Under the pieces are notes generated by a model. The model was not told where the DNA came from, made no database searches, and saw only the letters and a list, made by a program, of their open reading frames with translations. This document shows positions 9,688-17,815 of a DNA stretch of 64,000 nucleotides, one piece after another; positions within the stretch are counted from its first letter, which is position 1, and the number at the start of each line of letters is the position of its first letter. The position numbers were made by a program, and so were the translations under genes. The stretch is from contig JAWKNA010000003.1 of NCBI GenBank assembly GCA_041391925.1, positions 558,001 to 622,000 on the forward strand, read 5' to 3'. The DNA comes from JBPOFM01 sp041391925 (GTDB lineage Bacteria; Bacteroidota; Bacteroidia; Flavobacteriales; Flavobacteriaceae).

Positions 9688-10835
9688 CGTTCCATCATTT
9701 TATAAGCCTCATCAATATAAACAGAAATATCATCTGTAAATGTGGCCACTGCATCGCCATCACCTTTGGAATGACCCAGTCTGACAATGATGACATTATC
9801 ATTAGGCTCAACAATCACATACTGACCCAAATGGCCTCGCATCATGAAGAAACGCCTATCACCAGTATCTTTCAACCACCAGCCATAACCATATTGTGGA
9901 CTTTCGGCAAATCGCGGTGTCACCATTTTTGCTATGTGTGTTGAGTCTAAAATCTGTTGGCCATTCCATTTGCCGTGGTCTTTGAACAATTTTCCATACC
10001 GAGCAAAATCTTTTGCATTGCTTGCAATGCAGCAATACGCTTTGACTAAATCATGCTCCTCACTGTCCACTTGCCATAGGGTAGAGTTCTCACAACCCAA
10101 AGGTTTCCAAAAGGTTTCTGATAAATAATTGTACAATTTTTTTCCTGTGGCTTTTTCGATGACCATTGCCAATAATTCGGTGTCGCCACTTGCGTATTTG
10201 TATTTCTGACCAGGTTCATCGACAACTTTGAGTCCAAGTATAACTTTTGACAAATCATCATCAAAATAGGCTCGAGTAGTAATTGAGAATGGCGAATAAT
10301 AGGCTTCATCCCAATTGGTTCCAGAAGCCATACTTGATAAATCGCCAACCGTCATTTTTGCTGCCAGTCCTTCACTAAATTCTGGAAAAAAATCACTGAC
10401 AGGTTGATTTAAATTTTTTATATAACCTTGTTCAATAGCCTTAAACATGAGTCCAGATACATAGCTTTTTGCCATGGAAAAGGAATTGGATTGTGAATTT
10501 TCATCATAACCATCGTAGTAATTTTCAAACCAAATGCTGTCGTTTTTGATGATGACATAAGCAATGGTTCCATTGGATTTATTGATGTTTCTGAGCGCCT
10601 CCGTTTCCTTTGCAGAATTGTAATCTTTGTGGTTTGGCCAAGGTTGTGGTGTGCCCTTTTCAATCACCTCGTTATCAAATTCTTTGTAATCATCGAGATA
10701 GGCCGTGGTGTGACCTTTCAAATATATAGTTCTGACGGCTTTGATTAAATAATCGGTATCTGTGATGTAAAGTATGGCTACGGTCAAGACAAAAAGGATG
10801 AGGAGCCATTTAAGGAATTTTTTAAGGAATTTCAT
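9684..10835 (-). CDS. Beta-lactamase-fold serine hydrolase, membrane-anchored
   Basis: A 383-residue protein with one N-terminal hydrophobic segment (about residues 7-25) that should anchor it with the catalytic domain outside the cytoplasm. The nucleophile motif S120-M-A-K123 fits S-x-x-K of class C beta-lactamase/esterase-type enzymes. A YKYASGD segment matches the position of the Y-x-S/N element, and YGYGWW is the usual C-terminal family motif. Relatives include 6-aminohexanoate-dimer hydrolase-like and peptidase-like enzymes. The substrate cannot be deduced. It is encoded upstream of, and overlaps, the exonuclease gene. Confidence 0.8.
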   Translation of the reverse strand: MKFLKKFLKWLLILFVLTVAILYITDTDYLIKAVRTIYLKGHTTAYLDDYKEFDNEVIEKGTPQPWPNHKDYNSAKETEALRNINKSNGTIAYVIIKNDSIWFENYYDGYDENSQSNSFSMAKSYVSGLMFKAIEQGYIKNLNQPVSDFFPEFSEGLAAKMTVGDLSSMASGTNWDEAYYSPFSITTRAYFDDDLSKVILGLKVVDEPGQKYKYASGDTELLAMVIEKATGKKLYNYLSETFWKPLGCENSTLWQVDSEEHDLVKAYCCIASNAKDFARYGKLFKDHGKWNGQQILDSTHIAKMVTPRFAESPQYGYGWWLKDTGDRRFFMMRGHLGQYVIVEPNDNVIIVRLGHSKGDGDAVATFTDDISVYIDEAYKMMER

Positions 10836-10893
10836 GTTGTTGGTTTTGTAGAATTAAATATAGGAAATAATCGTACATAAAACATGTAACATA

Positions 10894-11367
10894 TCAAAAG
10901 AGGGATTGTTGCTTATATGGACTTTCATGCTCTAACAGCCATTGTTTGCGGTGTAATCCTCCAGCATAACCTGTGAGGCTTCCGTCGCTACCAATAACAC
11001 GATGGCAAGGTACCACAATCCACAGCGGATTTTTACCATTGGCATTGGCAACGGCTCGTATGGCTTTGACGTCGCCAAGTTGTTTGGAAAGTTCTAGATA
11101 GGAAACGGATTTTCCAAAAGGTATGGTCTGCAGTTGTTTCCAAACTTGTTTTTGAAATGGTGTTCCTTCGGGATTTAATTGTAGGTCGAATTGTGTACGT
11201 TTGCCTTCAAAATATTCATACAGCTGATGCACACAATCTTCAAGCTCAACAGGAATAATGTCGGTTTCTATTTCTTCTGTATTCAATATTGAAATGGAAG
11301 CAATACCATCCTCGTCACCAACAATTTTGGTAAATCCTAAAGGTGATTTGATAATACACGCTTCCAT
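10894..11367 (-). CDS. ogt: Methylated-DNA--protein-cysteine methyltransferase
   Basis: A 157-residue Ogt/MGMT protein that transfers the methyl group from O6-methylguanine (or O4-methylthymine) in DNA to its own cysteine. The active-site motif PCHRVIGSDGSLTGYAGG has the acceptor at C121. The DNA-binding helix segment FQKQVWKQLQTIPFGKSVSY precedes it. There is no Ada N-terminal regulatory domain, so this is the stand-alone form. The start codon overlaps the stop of the CNNM gene by one base (TGATG). Confidence 0.93.
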   Translation of the reverse strand: MEACIIKSPLGFTKIVGDEDGIASISILNTEEIETDIIPVELEDCVHQLYEYFEGKRTQFDLQLNPEGTPFQKQVWKQLQTIPFGKSVSYLELSKQLGDVKAIRAVANANGKNPLWIVVPCHRVIGSDGSLTGYAGGLHRKQWLLEHESPYKQQSLF

Positions 11368-12452
11368 CAGTCTTCAGATTTCCTTTTGGTTGCTTCATCT
11401 TCCAACATTCCTAGGCGTTTTGCTCTCGATTCCCAATTCTGTCTAGCTAAGGATTGTAAATCGGCTACGTTGTCACTTTCGTCCATAATCTCAAGCCCAA
11501 GAAGGGTTTCTATCACATCTTCCATGGTGACCAGCCCACTTATCGAACCAAATTCATCGACCACCAAAGCCATATGATTTTTACTATCTACGAGTTTTTC
11601 AAACAATTTTGGAATTGGAAGTTTTCTATCAATGATAATAATATTTCGCTTGATGTCGGATAACATTTTGTTTCCGTTCTTAAAGGCCATTTCTTTAAAA
11701 ACATCATCCTTGAGCACCAAACCAGTAACATTGTCAACGTTTTCAGAATACACCGGAATTCGTGACACACGAAGATTGGGATGCTCCGTAAAGAATTTTT
11801 CGATAGTCAGGGATTCGTTTTCGGTGATCATCATGGTACGAGGTGTCATGATGTCTTTTGCCAATACTTCCTTGAAATTCAAAAGATTTTTGATGACTTT
11901 GCTTTCCGATTCCTGAAATACGCCTTCTTCATGAGCAATATCGGTCATGGCAATAAAGTTTTCACGACTCAAGCCACTAGCATGACCTCTGCCTCCAATT
12001 AGCTTAGTGGTAAGTTGCAAAAGCCACAACACTCCCGTATATTTCAATGGAAAAATAAGAATATGTAGTGCTTTAGATGTAAAGTTGGCCAACTTTTTCC
12101 AATAAGTCGCTCCAATGGTTTTTGGAATGATTTCAGACAGCACTAAAATCAAAACTGTCATCAAAGCCGATACAATCATAATAGCATTGTCCCCATTGCC
12201 AAATACTTTTTCAGCTTGTACACCTACCAAAATGGCACCTACAGTATGTGCAAGAGTGTTGAGGGTAAGGATGGCAATCAATGGTTTATCGACGTCTTTC
12301 TTAAGTTCTTCAAGTGTCACCGCATAGTGTTTGTCTTCTTTTTTTTTGAGATTGATAAAGGTTGGTGTGACACTCAAGAATACGGCTTCCAAAATGGAAC
12401 ACAAAAAGGAAAAGAAAATGGAAATGAAAGCATAAAAGATGAGAAGCGACAT
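11367..12452 (-). CDS. CNNM/CBS-domain membrane protein (CorC/HlyC-like)
   Basis: A 361-residue integral membrane protein. The N-terminal half is a CNNM (DUF21) transmembrane domain with several hydrophobic segments and the SEIIPKTIG motif. A tandem CBS pair follows (about residues 195-315, with DIMTPRTMM and VVDEFGSISGLVT). The family is linked to Mg2+/Co2+ or Na+-coupled ion efflux; older names such as hemolysin are misleading. The usual C-terminal CorC_HlyC transporter-associated domain is missing, which makes this a short form. It is the first gene of an overlapping pair with ogt. Confidence 0.85.
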   Translation of the reverse strand: MSLLIFYAFISIFFSFLCSILEAVFLSVTPTFINLKKKEDKHYAVTLEELKKDVDKPLIAILTLNTLAHTVGAILVGVQAEKVFGNGDNAIMIVSALMTVLILVLSEIIPKTIGATYWKKLANFTSKALHILIFPLKYTGVLWLLQLTTKLIGGRGHASGLSRENFIAMTDIAHEEGVFQESESKVIKNLLNFKEVLAKDIMTPRTMMITENESLTIEKFFTEHPNLRVSRIPVYSENVDNVTGLVLKDDVFKEMAFKNGNKMLSDIKRNIIIIDRKLPIPKLFEKLVDSKNHMALVVDEFGSISGLVTMEDVIETLLGLEIMDESDNVADLQSLARQNWESRAKRLGMLEDEATKRKSED

Positions 12453-12534
12453 TAGTTTTTTGTTTGATGCTAATTTAATGAATATTATGCTCCCTTGGGA
12501 AAGGAACTCTTAAAGTTTTAGAAATGCATTAAAG

Positions 12535-12942
12535 CTAACTTTCTAGAATAATTTTAGTATTCGGTATGCCGTATTGTGAAATACGCTCTATGAAAGTGAC
12601 GAGGTTTTTATTGTTTTTGAAATAACCCAAGATGCAGAGACTGTCCTCGCCAGTGATGCGGTCGCAGCGATGCACTTCATCTAGATGGATGATTTGATTG
12701 TAGGCAGTGCGCACAGTACTTGATTGATGGATTTTCAGATTGATATAGGCCTTGACATTGGTGCCTAACTTTTCGTGATTGAGATTTAAGGAATAGCCAA
12801 GAATGATGCCTTTTTCTTCTAGTTGTTTCACTCTTTTGCCAACAGCCGGAGCTGAAAGTTCCACCGATTTACCAATGGTTGCGAACGGCTCTCGCGCATT
12901 TTGACGCAACATTTCGATGATTTTTTTATCTATATCGTCCAT
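12535..12942 (-). CDS. Lrp/AsnC-family transcriptional regulator
   Basis: A 135-residue protein of about the usual Lrp/AsnC length or slightly short. An N-terminal winged helix-turn-helix (IDKKIIEMLRQNAREPFATI followed by SAPAVGKRVKQLEEKG) precedes an AsnC effector/oligomerisation domain. The family senses amino acids or other small molecules; the effector here is unknown. A perfect inverted repeat at 12969-12988 just upstream could be its own operator. It lies downstream of hemB with 82 bp between, so read-through from hemB is possible. Confidence 0.9.
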   Translation of the reverse strand: MDDIDKKIIEMLRQNAREPFATIGKSVELSAPAVGKRVKQLEEKGIILGYSLNLNHEKLGTNVKAYINLKIHQSSTVRTAYNQIIHLDEVHRCDRITGEDSLCILGYFKNNKNLVTFIERISQYGIPNTKIILES

Positions 12943-12968
12943 TTTGAATCGAAACTACAAAATTGATT

Positions 12969-12988
12969 ATTAGTTAATTATGTAACTA
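12969..12988. promoter_or_regulatory. Inverted repeat upstream of the Lrp-type gene
   Basis: TTAGTTA (12969-12975) and TAACTAA (12982-12988) form a perfect 7-bp inverted repeat with a 6-bp spacer, 27 bp upstream of the regulator's ATG. The location suits autoregulation. A link to this particular regulator is inference. Confidence 0.4.
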
Positions 12989-13024
12989 AAAATAAGAAAT
13001 TAATTCCGATTCAAATCAGAAATT

Positions 13025-14011
13025 CTATAAAAGTTTCACAACATCTTTTGCAAAATAACTCGCGATAATATCTGCACCAGCGCGTTTGACGGCTGTTACT
13101 TGTTCCATCATCACGGCATCGTGGTCGAGCCATCCTTTGTCGGCAGCCGCCTTCAGCATCGCATACTCACCAGAAACTTGATAAACAGCCACAGGCACAT
13201 CAACAGCATTTTTAATCTCACGAACAATATCCAAATAACACAAACCAGGCTTTACCATCACGATATCTGCACCTTCATCAATGTCCATTTCGGTTTCTCG
13301 AATGGCTTCGATGCGATTCGCATAATCCATTTGATAGGTTTTTTTGTCTTTGGGAATATCTTTCATATCTACAGGAGCTGAATCCAAAGCATCGCGAAAA
13401 GGCCCATAAAATGCCGAAGCATATTTGGCTGAATAGCTCATAATTCCTGTATTGATAAACCCTTCATCTTCCAAAGCTTCTCGAATGGTCAAAATTCTGC
13501 CATCCATCATATCACTTGGTGCTACAAAATCGGCTCCGGCTTTTGCGTGTGACAAACTCATTTCTGCCAAAATATTTGCTGTCTCGTCATTAACTATCAA
13601 TCCATTTTGAATGATGCCATCGTGTCCGTAAGATGAATAAGGGTCCAAAGCCACATCTGTCATCACCAACATCTCTGGGCAGGCATTTTTTACAGTCTTG
13701 ATGGCACGCTGCATCAATCCGTTAGGATTTAAAGCTTCGGAGCCTTTATTGTCTTTGAGATTGTCAGGTACTTTTACGAACAACAACACCGATTTCAACC
13801 CAAGGCTCCAAAGTTCCTTGACTTCCTTTTCCAACAAATCGAGACTATATCGGAAATAATTGGGCATAGATGTGATTTCTTCCTTTACGTTTTTGCCTTC
13901 CACCACAAATAGCGGCACTAAAAAGTCATTAGGCGTAACAATGGTTTCCTTGACCAACGAGCGAATGCTTTCATTGGTACGAAGGCGACGGTTTCTTCTG
14001 TATGGATACAT
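13025..14011 (-). CDS. hemB: Porphobilinogen synthase (ALA dehydratase)
   Basis: A 328-residue enzyme that condenses two 5-aminolevulinates to porphobilinogen in the cytoplasm, the second committed step of heme synthesis. The two Schiff-base lysines are visible as K196 (in SYSAKYASAFYGP) and K254 (in MVKPG). The metal-site segment is DVALDPYSSYGHDG (119-132), where the cysteines of Zn-type enzymes are replaced by Ala and Asp. This is the Mg/K-dependent subtype, as in Pseudomonas. It lies in the minus-strand heme run; hemF is upstream, separated by a four-helix-bundle gene in a repeat context. Confidence 0.96.
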   Translation of the reverse strand: MYPYRRNRRLRTNESIRSLVKETIVTPNDFLVPLFVVEGKNVKEEITSMPNYFRYSLDLLEKEVKELWSLGLKSVLLFVKVPDNLKDNKGSEALNPNGLMQRAIKTVKNACPEMLVMTDVALDPYSSYGHDGIIQNGLIVNDETANILAEMSLSHAKAGADFVAPSDMMDGRILTIREALEDEGFINTGIMSYSAKYASAFYGPFRDALDSAPVDMKDIPKDKKTYQMDYANRIEAIRETEMDIDEGADIVMVKPGLCYLDIVREIKNAVDVPVAVYQVSGEYAMLKAAADKGWLDHDAVMMEQVTAVKRAGADIIASYFAKDVVKLL

Positions 14012-14019
14012 AATTTTAG

Positions 14020-14040
14020 TTTACTGTTTACGGTTCACAG
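14020..14040. repeat. Dispersed GTTTAC/GTTCAC-type repeat, left copy
   Basis: The sequence TTTACTGTTTACGGTTCACAG around 14020-14040 is built of short GTTNAC/ACAGT words. It is related in inverted orientation to the repeat at 14419-14447 on the other side of the four-helix-bundle gene. It abuts that gene's stop codon at 14041. Confidence 0.5.
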
Positions 14041-14400
14041 TTATAAGGTTTCAGAGATTTTCTTTATTAATGATGCTAGCATTTTTTTAATTTCGATAAT
14101 TTGAGATGATAATTTTTCATACTTAATTTCATCAATATATTTTAAATCTTTAGAGACCAATATCAGATATTCCAATTCGTGGGCAGGACCCGATGAGAAG
14201 TAAAGAAAGCGAATTAATTCTTTTTGAGTCTCTCTACCACAACCTTCAGCAATATTAGTAGGGATAGAAATCACCGCTCTGTTTATTTGTGATATCAGAT
14301 TGAACTGTTCTTTTTTAGGAAAATTTTCAGTCAATGAATATAGCTCTAGCACAAGTAGATGTGCTTTTTGCCAAACTTTATACTTCCTGTAATCAATCAT
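14041..14400 (-). CDS. Four-helix-bundle protein (23S rRNA intervening-sequence family)
   Basis: A 119-residue all-helical protein. The pattern YRKYKVWQKAHLLVLELY, NLISQINRAVISIPTNIAEG and HELEYLIL is diagnostic of the S23/IVP family first found in 23S rRNA intervening sequences. In Bacteroidota these genes are common as free-standing copies, often next to short repeats, and their role is unknown. No rRNA is nearby. The gene is flanked on both sides by related short repeats (14020-14040, 14419-14447), so it looks like an insertion between hemF and hemB. Confidence 0.85.
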   Translation of the reverse strand: MIDYRKYKVWQKAHLLVLELYSLTENFPKKEQFNLISQINRAVISIPTNIAEGCGRETQKELIRFLYFSSGPAHELEYLILVSKDLKYIDEIKYEKLSSQIIEIKKMLASLIKKISETL

Positions 14401-14418
14401 TTTCTAAAGGTTTTTGTT

Positions 14419-14447
14419 CTGTAAACAGTTAACCGTTAACTGTCAAC
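14419..14447. repeat. Dispersed palindromic repeat, right copy, covering the end of hemF
   Basis: It contains the perfect inverted repeat CAGTTAAC-C-GTTAACTG, preceded by CTGTAAA. The word set matches the copy at 14020-14040 in reverse orientation. The last codons of hemF (LTVNG and the stop at 14429) are encoded inside this repeat. Confidence 0.6.
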
Positions 14448-15343
14448 CAATTTATAGGCTGTTTTAAAACCTCGACTAATTTCTCTTCGTCACTTCCTTT
14501 TTCAGGTTGATGGTCGTATTTCCATTGCACGTGAGGAGGCAAGCTCATCAAGATGCTTTCGATGCGTCCATTGGTTTTGAGTCCAAACAAGGTGCCTTTA
14601 TCGTGTACCAAATTGAATTCTACATAACGTCCGCGACGGATTTCTTGCCAATCTCTTTGCTCTTTTGAATATGATAATTCCTTTCGTTTTTCCAAAATCG
14701 GGACATAACATTCCAAGAAACTGTTGCCAACTTCTGTTACAAACTCATACCAGTTATTCATCGACATCCCGTCTGTTGCTTTGCAATAGTCGAAAAACAA
14801 ACCACCAACACCGCGAGCTTCGTTGCGATGGGCATTCCAAAAGTAATCATCGCATTTTTGCTTGTAGTCTTTATAAAAATCTGGATGATGCTTATCGCAA
14901 GCCGTTTTGCAGACCTGGTGAAAATGTTTGGCATCTTCTTCAAACAGATAATAAGGCGTTAAATCTTGTCCGCCACCGAACCAGGAATCGACAATGTTTC
15001 CATCCTTATCATACATTTCGAAATAGCGCCAATTGGCGTGAACCGTTGGCACCATCGGGTTCTTCGGATGGAGCACCAAACTCAAACCGCAAGCAAAAAA
15101 ATCAGCATCTTTCACTCCAAAATACTGTTGCATACTTTGCGGAAGTTCGCCGTGAACAGCAGAAATATTGACACCACCTTTTTCAAAGACAGCGCCATTT
15201 TCTATCACTCTTGTTCGTCCGCCGCCTCCTTCAGGACGTTCCCAAAGGTCTTCCTTAAAGGTTGCTTCACCATCAATTTCCTCCAGTTTTGAAGTGATTT
15301 GATTCTGCAGATTTTGAATATACTGATAGAATTTATCTTTCAT
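14429..15343 (-). CDS. hemF: Oxygen-dependent coproporphyrinogen III oxidase
   Basis: A 304-residue HemF that uses O2 to decarboxylate coproporphyrinogen III to protoporphyrinogen IX. Recognisable segments are EGGGGRTRV, FFACGLSLVLHPKNPMVPTV (split by FA), WFGGGQDLTPYYLFEEDAKH and RGVGGLFFDY. Length is normal except that the C-terminus runs on through LTVNG into a dispersed repeat, where family members usually end near the preceding NW. Using HemF implies aerobic growth. The GNAT gene upstream overlaps its start by 11 bp. Confidence 0.96.
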   Translation of the reverse strand: MKDKFYQYIQNLQNQITSKLEEIDGEATFKEDLWERPEGGGGRTRVIENGAVFEKGGVNISAVHGELPQSMQQYFGVKDADFFACGLSLVLHPKNPMVPTVHANWRYFEMYDKDGNIVDSWFGGGQDLTPYYLFEEDAKHFHQVCKTACDKHHPDFYKDYKQKCDDYFWNAHRNEARGVGGLFFDYCKATDGMSMNNWYEFVTEVGNSFLECYVPILEKRKELSYSKEQRDWQEIRRGRYVEFNLVHDKGTLFGLKTNGRIESILMSLPPHVQWKYDHQPEKGSDEEKLVEVLKQPINWLTVNG

Positions 15344-15872
15344 TTGTCAACTCATAAAGTTCCATATCTAATGGAGATTCATTTAAGGGTGTGAACTCTT
15401 CCGGCAAGGTTTCTTTCCAGACAAATCCCGAATTAAGAGCAACGTTCACACTGCCTAAATTGCTTTTGTGCGAAATGATTTGAAGCGTTTTCAAACCCAA
15501 TTCTTCAATGGCATATTGAGACGTCGCTTTTATGGCTTCGCTCATCAACCCTTTTCCTTTGGCACGTTTTCCGATACAATAAGCAAATTCACCTTGTTTT
15601 GCGTCCCAATCGATATTCTTAAGAATCACTAAACCAATGATGTTAATGGCATATCGGTCTTTTATTGTAAATACAAACTCCGATTTAGCTTCTGCAGTTG
15701 CCATTTTCCCTGTGATATAGCTTTGCGTACACTCCAAAGTGCGATTGGCAGCGAGGGTCTTTGGTAAAAATCGAATGAAGCGTTCGGTGTTGGAAACCAG
15801 CAACTTGTTCAGTTGCAGCGCATCATCTGGTTTTAAATGTTGAATGCATATCTGATTTGAACTATGCACCAT
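15333..15872 (-). CDS. GNAT-family N-acetyltransferase (RimJ/RimL-like)
   Basis: A 179-residue acetyltransferase of the RimJ/RimL/SpeG-like type. The order is an N-terminal HLKPDDALQLNKLL strand-helix, a central FVFTIKDRYAINIIGLVIL strand pair, the acetyl-CoA-binding turn GKRAKGKGLMSEAI, and LKTLQIISHKSNLGSVNVAL near the C-terminus. The substrate cannot be predicted. It overlaps hemF (11 bp) and the membrane-protein gene upstream (11 bp), so all three are translated as one unit. Confidence 0.85.
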   Translation of the reverse strand: MVHSSNQICIQHLKPDDALQLNKLLVSNTERFIRFLPKTLAANRTLECTQSYITGKMATAEAKSEFVFTIKDRYAINIIGLVILKNIDWDAKQGEFAYCIGKRAKGKGLMSEAIKATSQYAIEELGLKTLQIISHKSNLGSVNVALNSGFVWKETLPEEFTPLNESPLDMELYELTNER

Positions 15873-16623
15873 AGCTTTTAAGTTTGTTTTCAGCTCGAAG
15901 CAAAACGACAGTTTCGGTTGATGCAGCAGTGACAGAAAGAGGTAGCACCAAAATAAAACCGATAAAAGGAATCAATAAAAACAGAATAAAAACAATACCA
16001 TTTCCAATGGCCAAACCTCTATGTTGCTTCACGAATTTGATGCTTTCACGATACGTAAAATGACGTTCGAGCGTGTAGTCCATATTTCCAAATCCTGCGT
16101 AATAACCTTGAGTCAAAATCAACAAAATGGTGGAGACAAATCCTAAAATTGGAATAAAGCCAATAATCAATATGGGAATCGTCAGTAATATTTCCATTCC
16201 TAAATTCCTCATATTGATGCGTATGCCTCGCCACAGTTGTTCCGAAAAACTTGTCTTTCTAAATTCGTGATGATTAACTCCCAATAAATGCGCTTCGATT
16301 TTTTCTGAAACAGGACTCATAAAAGGAGCTGATAACGCCATCACAACGTGTTTGTAAATGATGATGCCAACAAGTAGAATCAGGATGCCGCTCAATATTT
16401 TACTTAAGAAAAAGAATGTTTCTTTTCCCCAATCCCAAATCCAAAGTTTTGAGAAATAGTAGCCAAAATCATCTGCAAAGGTATAAGCTGAAATCAATAC
16501 AATGGTGGCAACCACAATGCTGATAACAATAGGAATGCCGAAATACTTCCAAAGACCAAGTTTAGAAATCATTCCAATGCTTCCTGCATATGCTTTTATT
16601 CCTTTTAAGATGTTCTTAATCAT
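15862..16623 (-). CDS. EI24/CysZ-like integral membrane protein
   Basis: A 253-residue protein with four to five hydrophobic segments and the EI24/CysZ pattern (MIKNILKGIKAYAGSIGMI at the start, FMSPVSEKIEAHLLG in the middle loop, GFIPILGFVSTILLIL later). CysZ imports sulfate in E. coli; in Bacteroidota the role is not established. The frame stays open to an ATG at 16647, but those eight extra codons are read from a palindromic repeat, so the ATG at 16623 is preferred. It probably belongs to the same transcription unit as hemF. Confidence 0.75.
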   Translation of the reverse strand: MIKNILKGIKAYAGSIGMISKLGLWKYFGIPIVISIVVATIVLISAYTFADDFGYYFSKLWIWDWGKETFFFLSKILSGILILLVGIIIYKHVVMALSAPFMSPVSEKIEAHLLGVNHHEFRKTSFSEQLWRGIRINMRNLGMEILLTIPILIIGFIPILGFVSTILLILTQGYYAGFGNMDYTLERHFTYRESIKFVKQHRGLAIGNGIVFILFLLIPFIGFILVLPLSVTAASTETVVLLRAENKLKSYGA

Positions 16624-16625
16624 AA

Positions 16626-16775
16626 GCCTCTCCCTAACCCTCTCCAAAGGAGAGGGAATTTATTGGGCTCTTTAAAGTTGGTTCAAAATCGTAATCTATC
16701 ATTTTAAGCTCACAAGGTTTTGAAAAAAGACATCTTCCGTAACAGTTCCTTCCCTTTGGGAAGGTTAGGATGGGC
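16626..16775. mobile_element. MITE-like element with hairpin-forming terminal inverted repeats
   Basis: The left end reads CCCTCTCC-AAA-GGAGAGGG (16638-16656, perfect 8-bp stem) preceded by GCCTCTCCCTAA. The right end reads CCTTCCC-TTT-GGGAAGG (16748-16764, perfect 7-bp stem) followed by TTAGGATGGGC. The two ends are recognisably the same sequence in opposite orientation and enclose about 91 bp without a coding frame. This is the form of a small non-autonomous element or REP pair. The last codons and stop of hemE lie within the right end, and the spurious upstream start of the EI24 gene lies within the left end. Confidence 0.6.
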
Positions 16776-17799
16776 TTCTGTATTCTTTCACAGCATCAAT
16801 AAACGCCTTGGCATTGTCCAACGGAATATTTGGTAAAATTCCGTGACCTAAATTTACAATATATTTGTCTTTGCCGAACTCATTAATCATCTGATATACC
16901 ATCTTTTTGATTTCTGATGGGGGCGAAAATAATCTCGAAGGGTCAAAATTTCCTTGAAGCGTGATGTTTCCACCTGTCAAATAGCGAGCATTTCTTGCGG
17001 AACAAGTCCAATCGATACCTAAAGCCGAAGCATTGGATTTTGCCATATCGTGCAAAGCAAACCAGCAACCTTTTCCGAACGCAATCACTGGAGCATCATC
17101 TTTTAGCGCCTCGATAATTTGGTTGATGTATTGCCAAGAAAACTCTTGATAATCCGTCGGAGACAACATTCCTCCCCAAGAATCGAAAATTTGAACAGCA
17201 TCGCAACCAGCAGCTACTTTTGCCTTCAAATAAGCAATTGTGGTGTCTGTAATTTTTTTCAATAATTGATGTGCCGCTACAGGATTTGTAAAACAAAATT
17301 CTTTGGCTTTATCAAAGTTTTTACTGCCTTGACCTTGCACACAATAACATAAAATAGTCCAAGGAGAACCAGCAAAACCAATCAAAGGAATTTCATCATT
17401 AAGCAATTCCTTGGTGGCTTTAATCGCTTGCATCACATAGTCCAATTCGACATTCACATCGGGAATGATGACATTGTCGACATTTTTTTGGGAGCGAACA
17501 GGATTTGGCAGATAAGGACCAAAGTTTGGTTTCATCTCCACTTCAATGTTCATCGCTTGCGGAATGACCAAAATATCGCTGAACAAAATAGCAGCGTCCA
17601 TACCATAACGTCTGATGGGTTGTACAGTGATTTCACTCGCCAATTCCGGCGTTCTGCAACGCGTAAAAAAGTCGTATTTGGCTTTGATTTCTTGAAACTC
17701 TGGCAAATATCGACCAGCTTGGCGCATCATCCATACAGGTGGACGTTCCACAGTTTCGCCTTTGAGGGCTCTTAAGTATAAATCGTTTTTTAAAGTCAT
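16765..17799 (-). CDS. hemE: Uroporphyrinogen decarboxylase
   Basis: A 344-residue HemE that removes four acetate carboxyls from uroporphyrinogen III to give coproporphyrinogen III. Both family signatures are present: RPPVWMMRQAGRYLPEF near the N-terminus and GFAGSPWTILCYCVQG in the middle. GHGILPNIPLDNAKAF lies near the C-terminus. The final residues SPS and the stop codon are encoded by the right end of the repeat element at 16626-16775. The ATG is 15 bp from the trkA-like gene upstream, within a tight minus-strand run with hemCD and hemA. Confidence 0.96.
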   Translation of the reverse strand: MTLKNDLYLRALKGETVERPPVWMMRQAGRYLPEFQEIKAKYDFFTRCRTPELASEITVQPIRRYGMDAAILFSDILVIPQAMNIEVEMKPNFGPYLPNPVRSQKNVDNVIIPDVNVELDYVMQAIKATKELLNDEIPLIGFAGSPWTILCYCVQGQGSKNFDKAKEFCFTNPVAAHQLLKKITDTTIAYLKAKVAAGCDAVQIFDSWGGMLSPTDYQEFSWQYINQIIEALKDDAPVIAFGKGCWFALHDMAKSNASALGIDWTCSARNARYLTGGNITLQGNFDPSRLFSPPSEIKKMVYQMINEFGKDKYIVNLGHGILPNIPLDNAKAFIDAVKEYRSPS

Positions 17800-17815
17800 T
17801 CCAATATGATTTCGT

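Noticed and set aside
14041..14400. Ribosomal RNA intervening sequence
   Set aside because: The four-helix-bundle family is named after rRNA inserts, but no 23S rRNA sequence flanks this copy.
14665..15171. A 168-codon plus-strand frame opposite hemF
   Set aside because: It lies wholly antisense to the well-supported hemF, is rich in His, Ser and Arg, and shows no family motif.
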